Shown here piece by piece: positions 63,938 to 64,000 of a stretch of 64,000 nt of DNA. The stretch is from PGYR01 sp046290495. Its GTDB lineage: Bacteria > Bacteroidota > Ignavibacteria > Kapaibacteriales > UBA2268. The stretch's first letter is position 1, and each line of letters begins with the position of its first letter. The notes under the pieces were generated by a model. It searched no databases and was not told the origin of the DNA. It saw only the letters and a list, made by a program, of their open reading frames with translations. A program made the translations under genes and the position numbers. The DNA lies in the NCBI GenBank assembly GCA_046290495.1, contig JBKAGT010000005.1:1054001-1118000 (forward strand), given 5' to 3'.

Positions 63938-64000
63938 CTTTTTTTTCTAAAGTTAAAACGAATTACTGCCGATATTATATGTATGGTCAACGCTATACAA

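Overview
The window is AT-rich, densely coded DNA from a Gram-negative bacterium of the Bacteroidota/Chlorobi (FCB) assemblage. Signs of this are the fused LpxC-FabZ protein, the uppS-bamA-ompH-lpxD-lpxC/fabZ-lpxA outer-membrane block, four proteins with type IX secretion (T9SS) type A C-terminal domains, DUF4292/LptD and OstA-like LPS-transport proteins, a DUF1207 protein, the 30-residue Cox24/mS38-like protein next to an HU gene, and an HU promoter matching the Bacteroidota pattern TTTG-N20-TAnnTTTG. T9SS domains that open with QNYPNP, together with an HPr kinase, suggest an Ignavibacteria/Kapabacteria-like lineage, but the genus cannot be read from this sequence. No rRNA, tRNA, CRISPR array, transposase or phage gene was seen.

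Layout. 1-2365 (+): 3' end of hprK, then dsbD. 6117-2384 (-): a tight HIT-rsmA-PAP2-yigZ-panC operon. 13045-6220 (-): SRPBCC protein, OstA-like protein, giant IgGFc-binding-domain T9SS protein and small beta-barrel, closed by a hairpin terminator. 13109-19050: TPR protein (+), rsmE (-), TlpA-like lipoprotein (-), then MscS channel and pepF (+) with a strong terminator. 19235-21790 (+): a lone SIR2/STAND-type NTPase, the clearest accessory gene. 24077-21860 (-): pyruvoyl-tetrahydropterin synthase, folE, unknown, rnhB. 24167-28653 (+): DUF4292 lipoprotein, lptD, soluble REC-histidine kinase. 31856-28612 (-): acyl-CoA synthetase and FAD-linked oxidase.

31944-41335 (+) is a surface-protein island: a PNGase F-like/LamG protein and two T9SS adhesin-like proteins that share a C-terminal half of about 490 residues, each followed by hairpin terminators. 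41441-44575 holds a small lipoprotein, a barrel protein, yraN and purF. 44723-45625 (+) is an unknown protein with a HEPN-like RNxxxH motif. 45726-48182 (+) is an MBOAT plus SGNH pair, probably for O-acylation of an exported glycan. 54128-48179 (-): polyprenyl-phosphate sugar transferase, DUF1207 protein, ssb, HAD phosphatase, cmk, ispH and a lipoprotein whose 3' end looks frameshifted. 63326-54479 (-) is the envelope-biogenesis block. HU and the mS38-like protein close the window on the + strand.

Most genes serve cell-envelope construction: lipid A (lpxA, lpxC, lpxD), LPS transport (lptD, OstA-like, DUF4292), barrel insertion (bamA, OmpH chaperones), undecaprenyl carrier (uppS), surface glycan initiation and acylation, and T9SS-exported proteins. 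The two genes most likely to hold new biology are the SIR2-NTPase and the HEPN-like protein; both are single genes among housekeeping neighbours and neither can be assigned to a known system from sequence alone.
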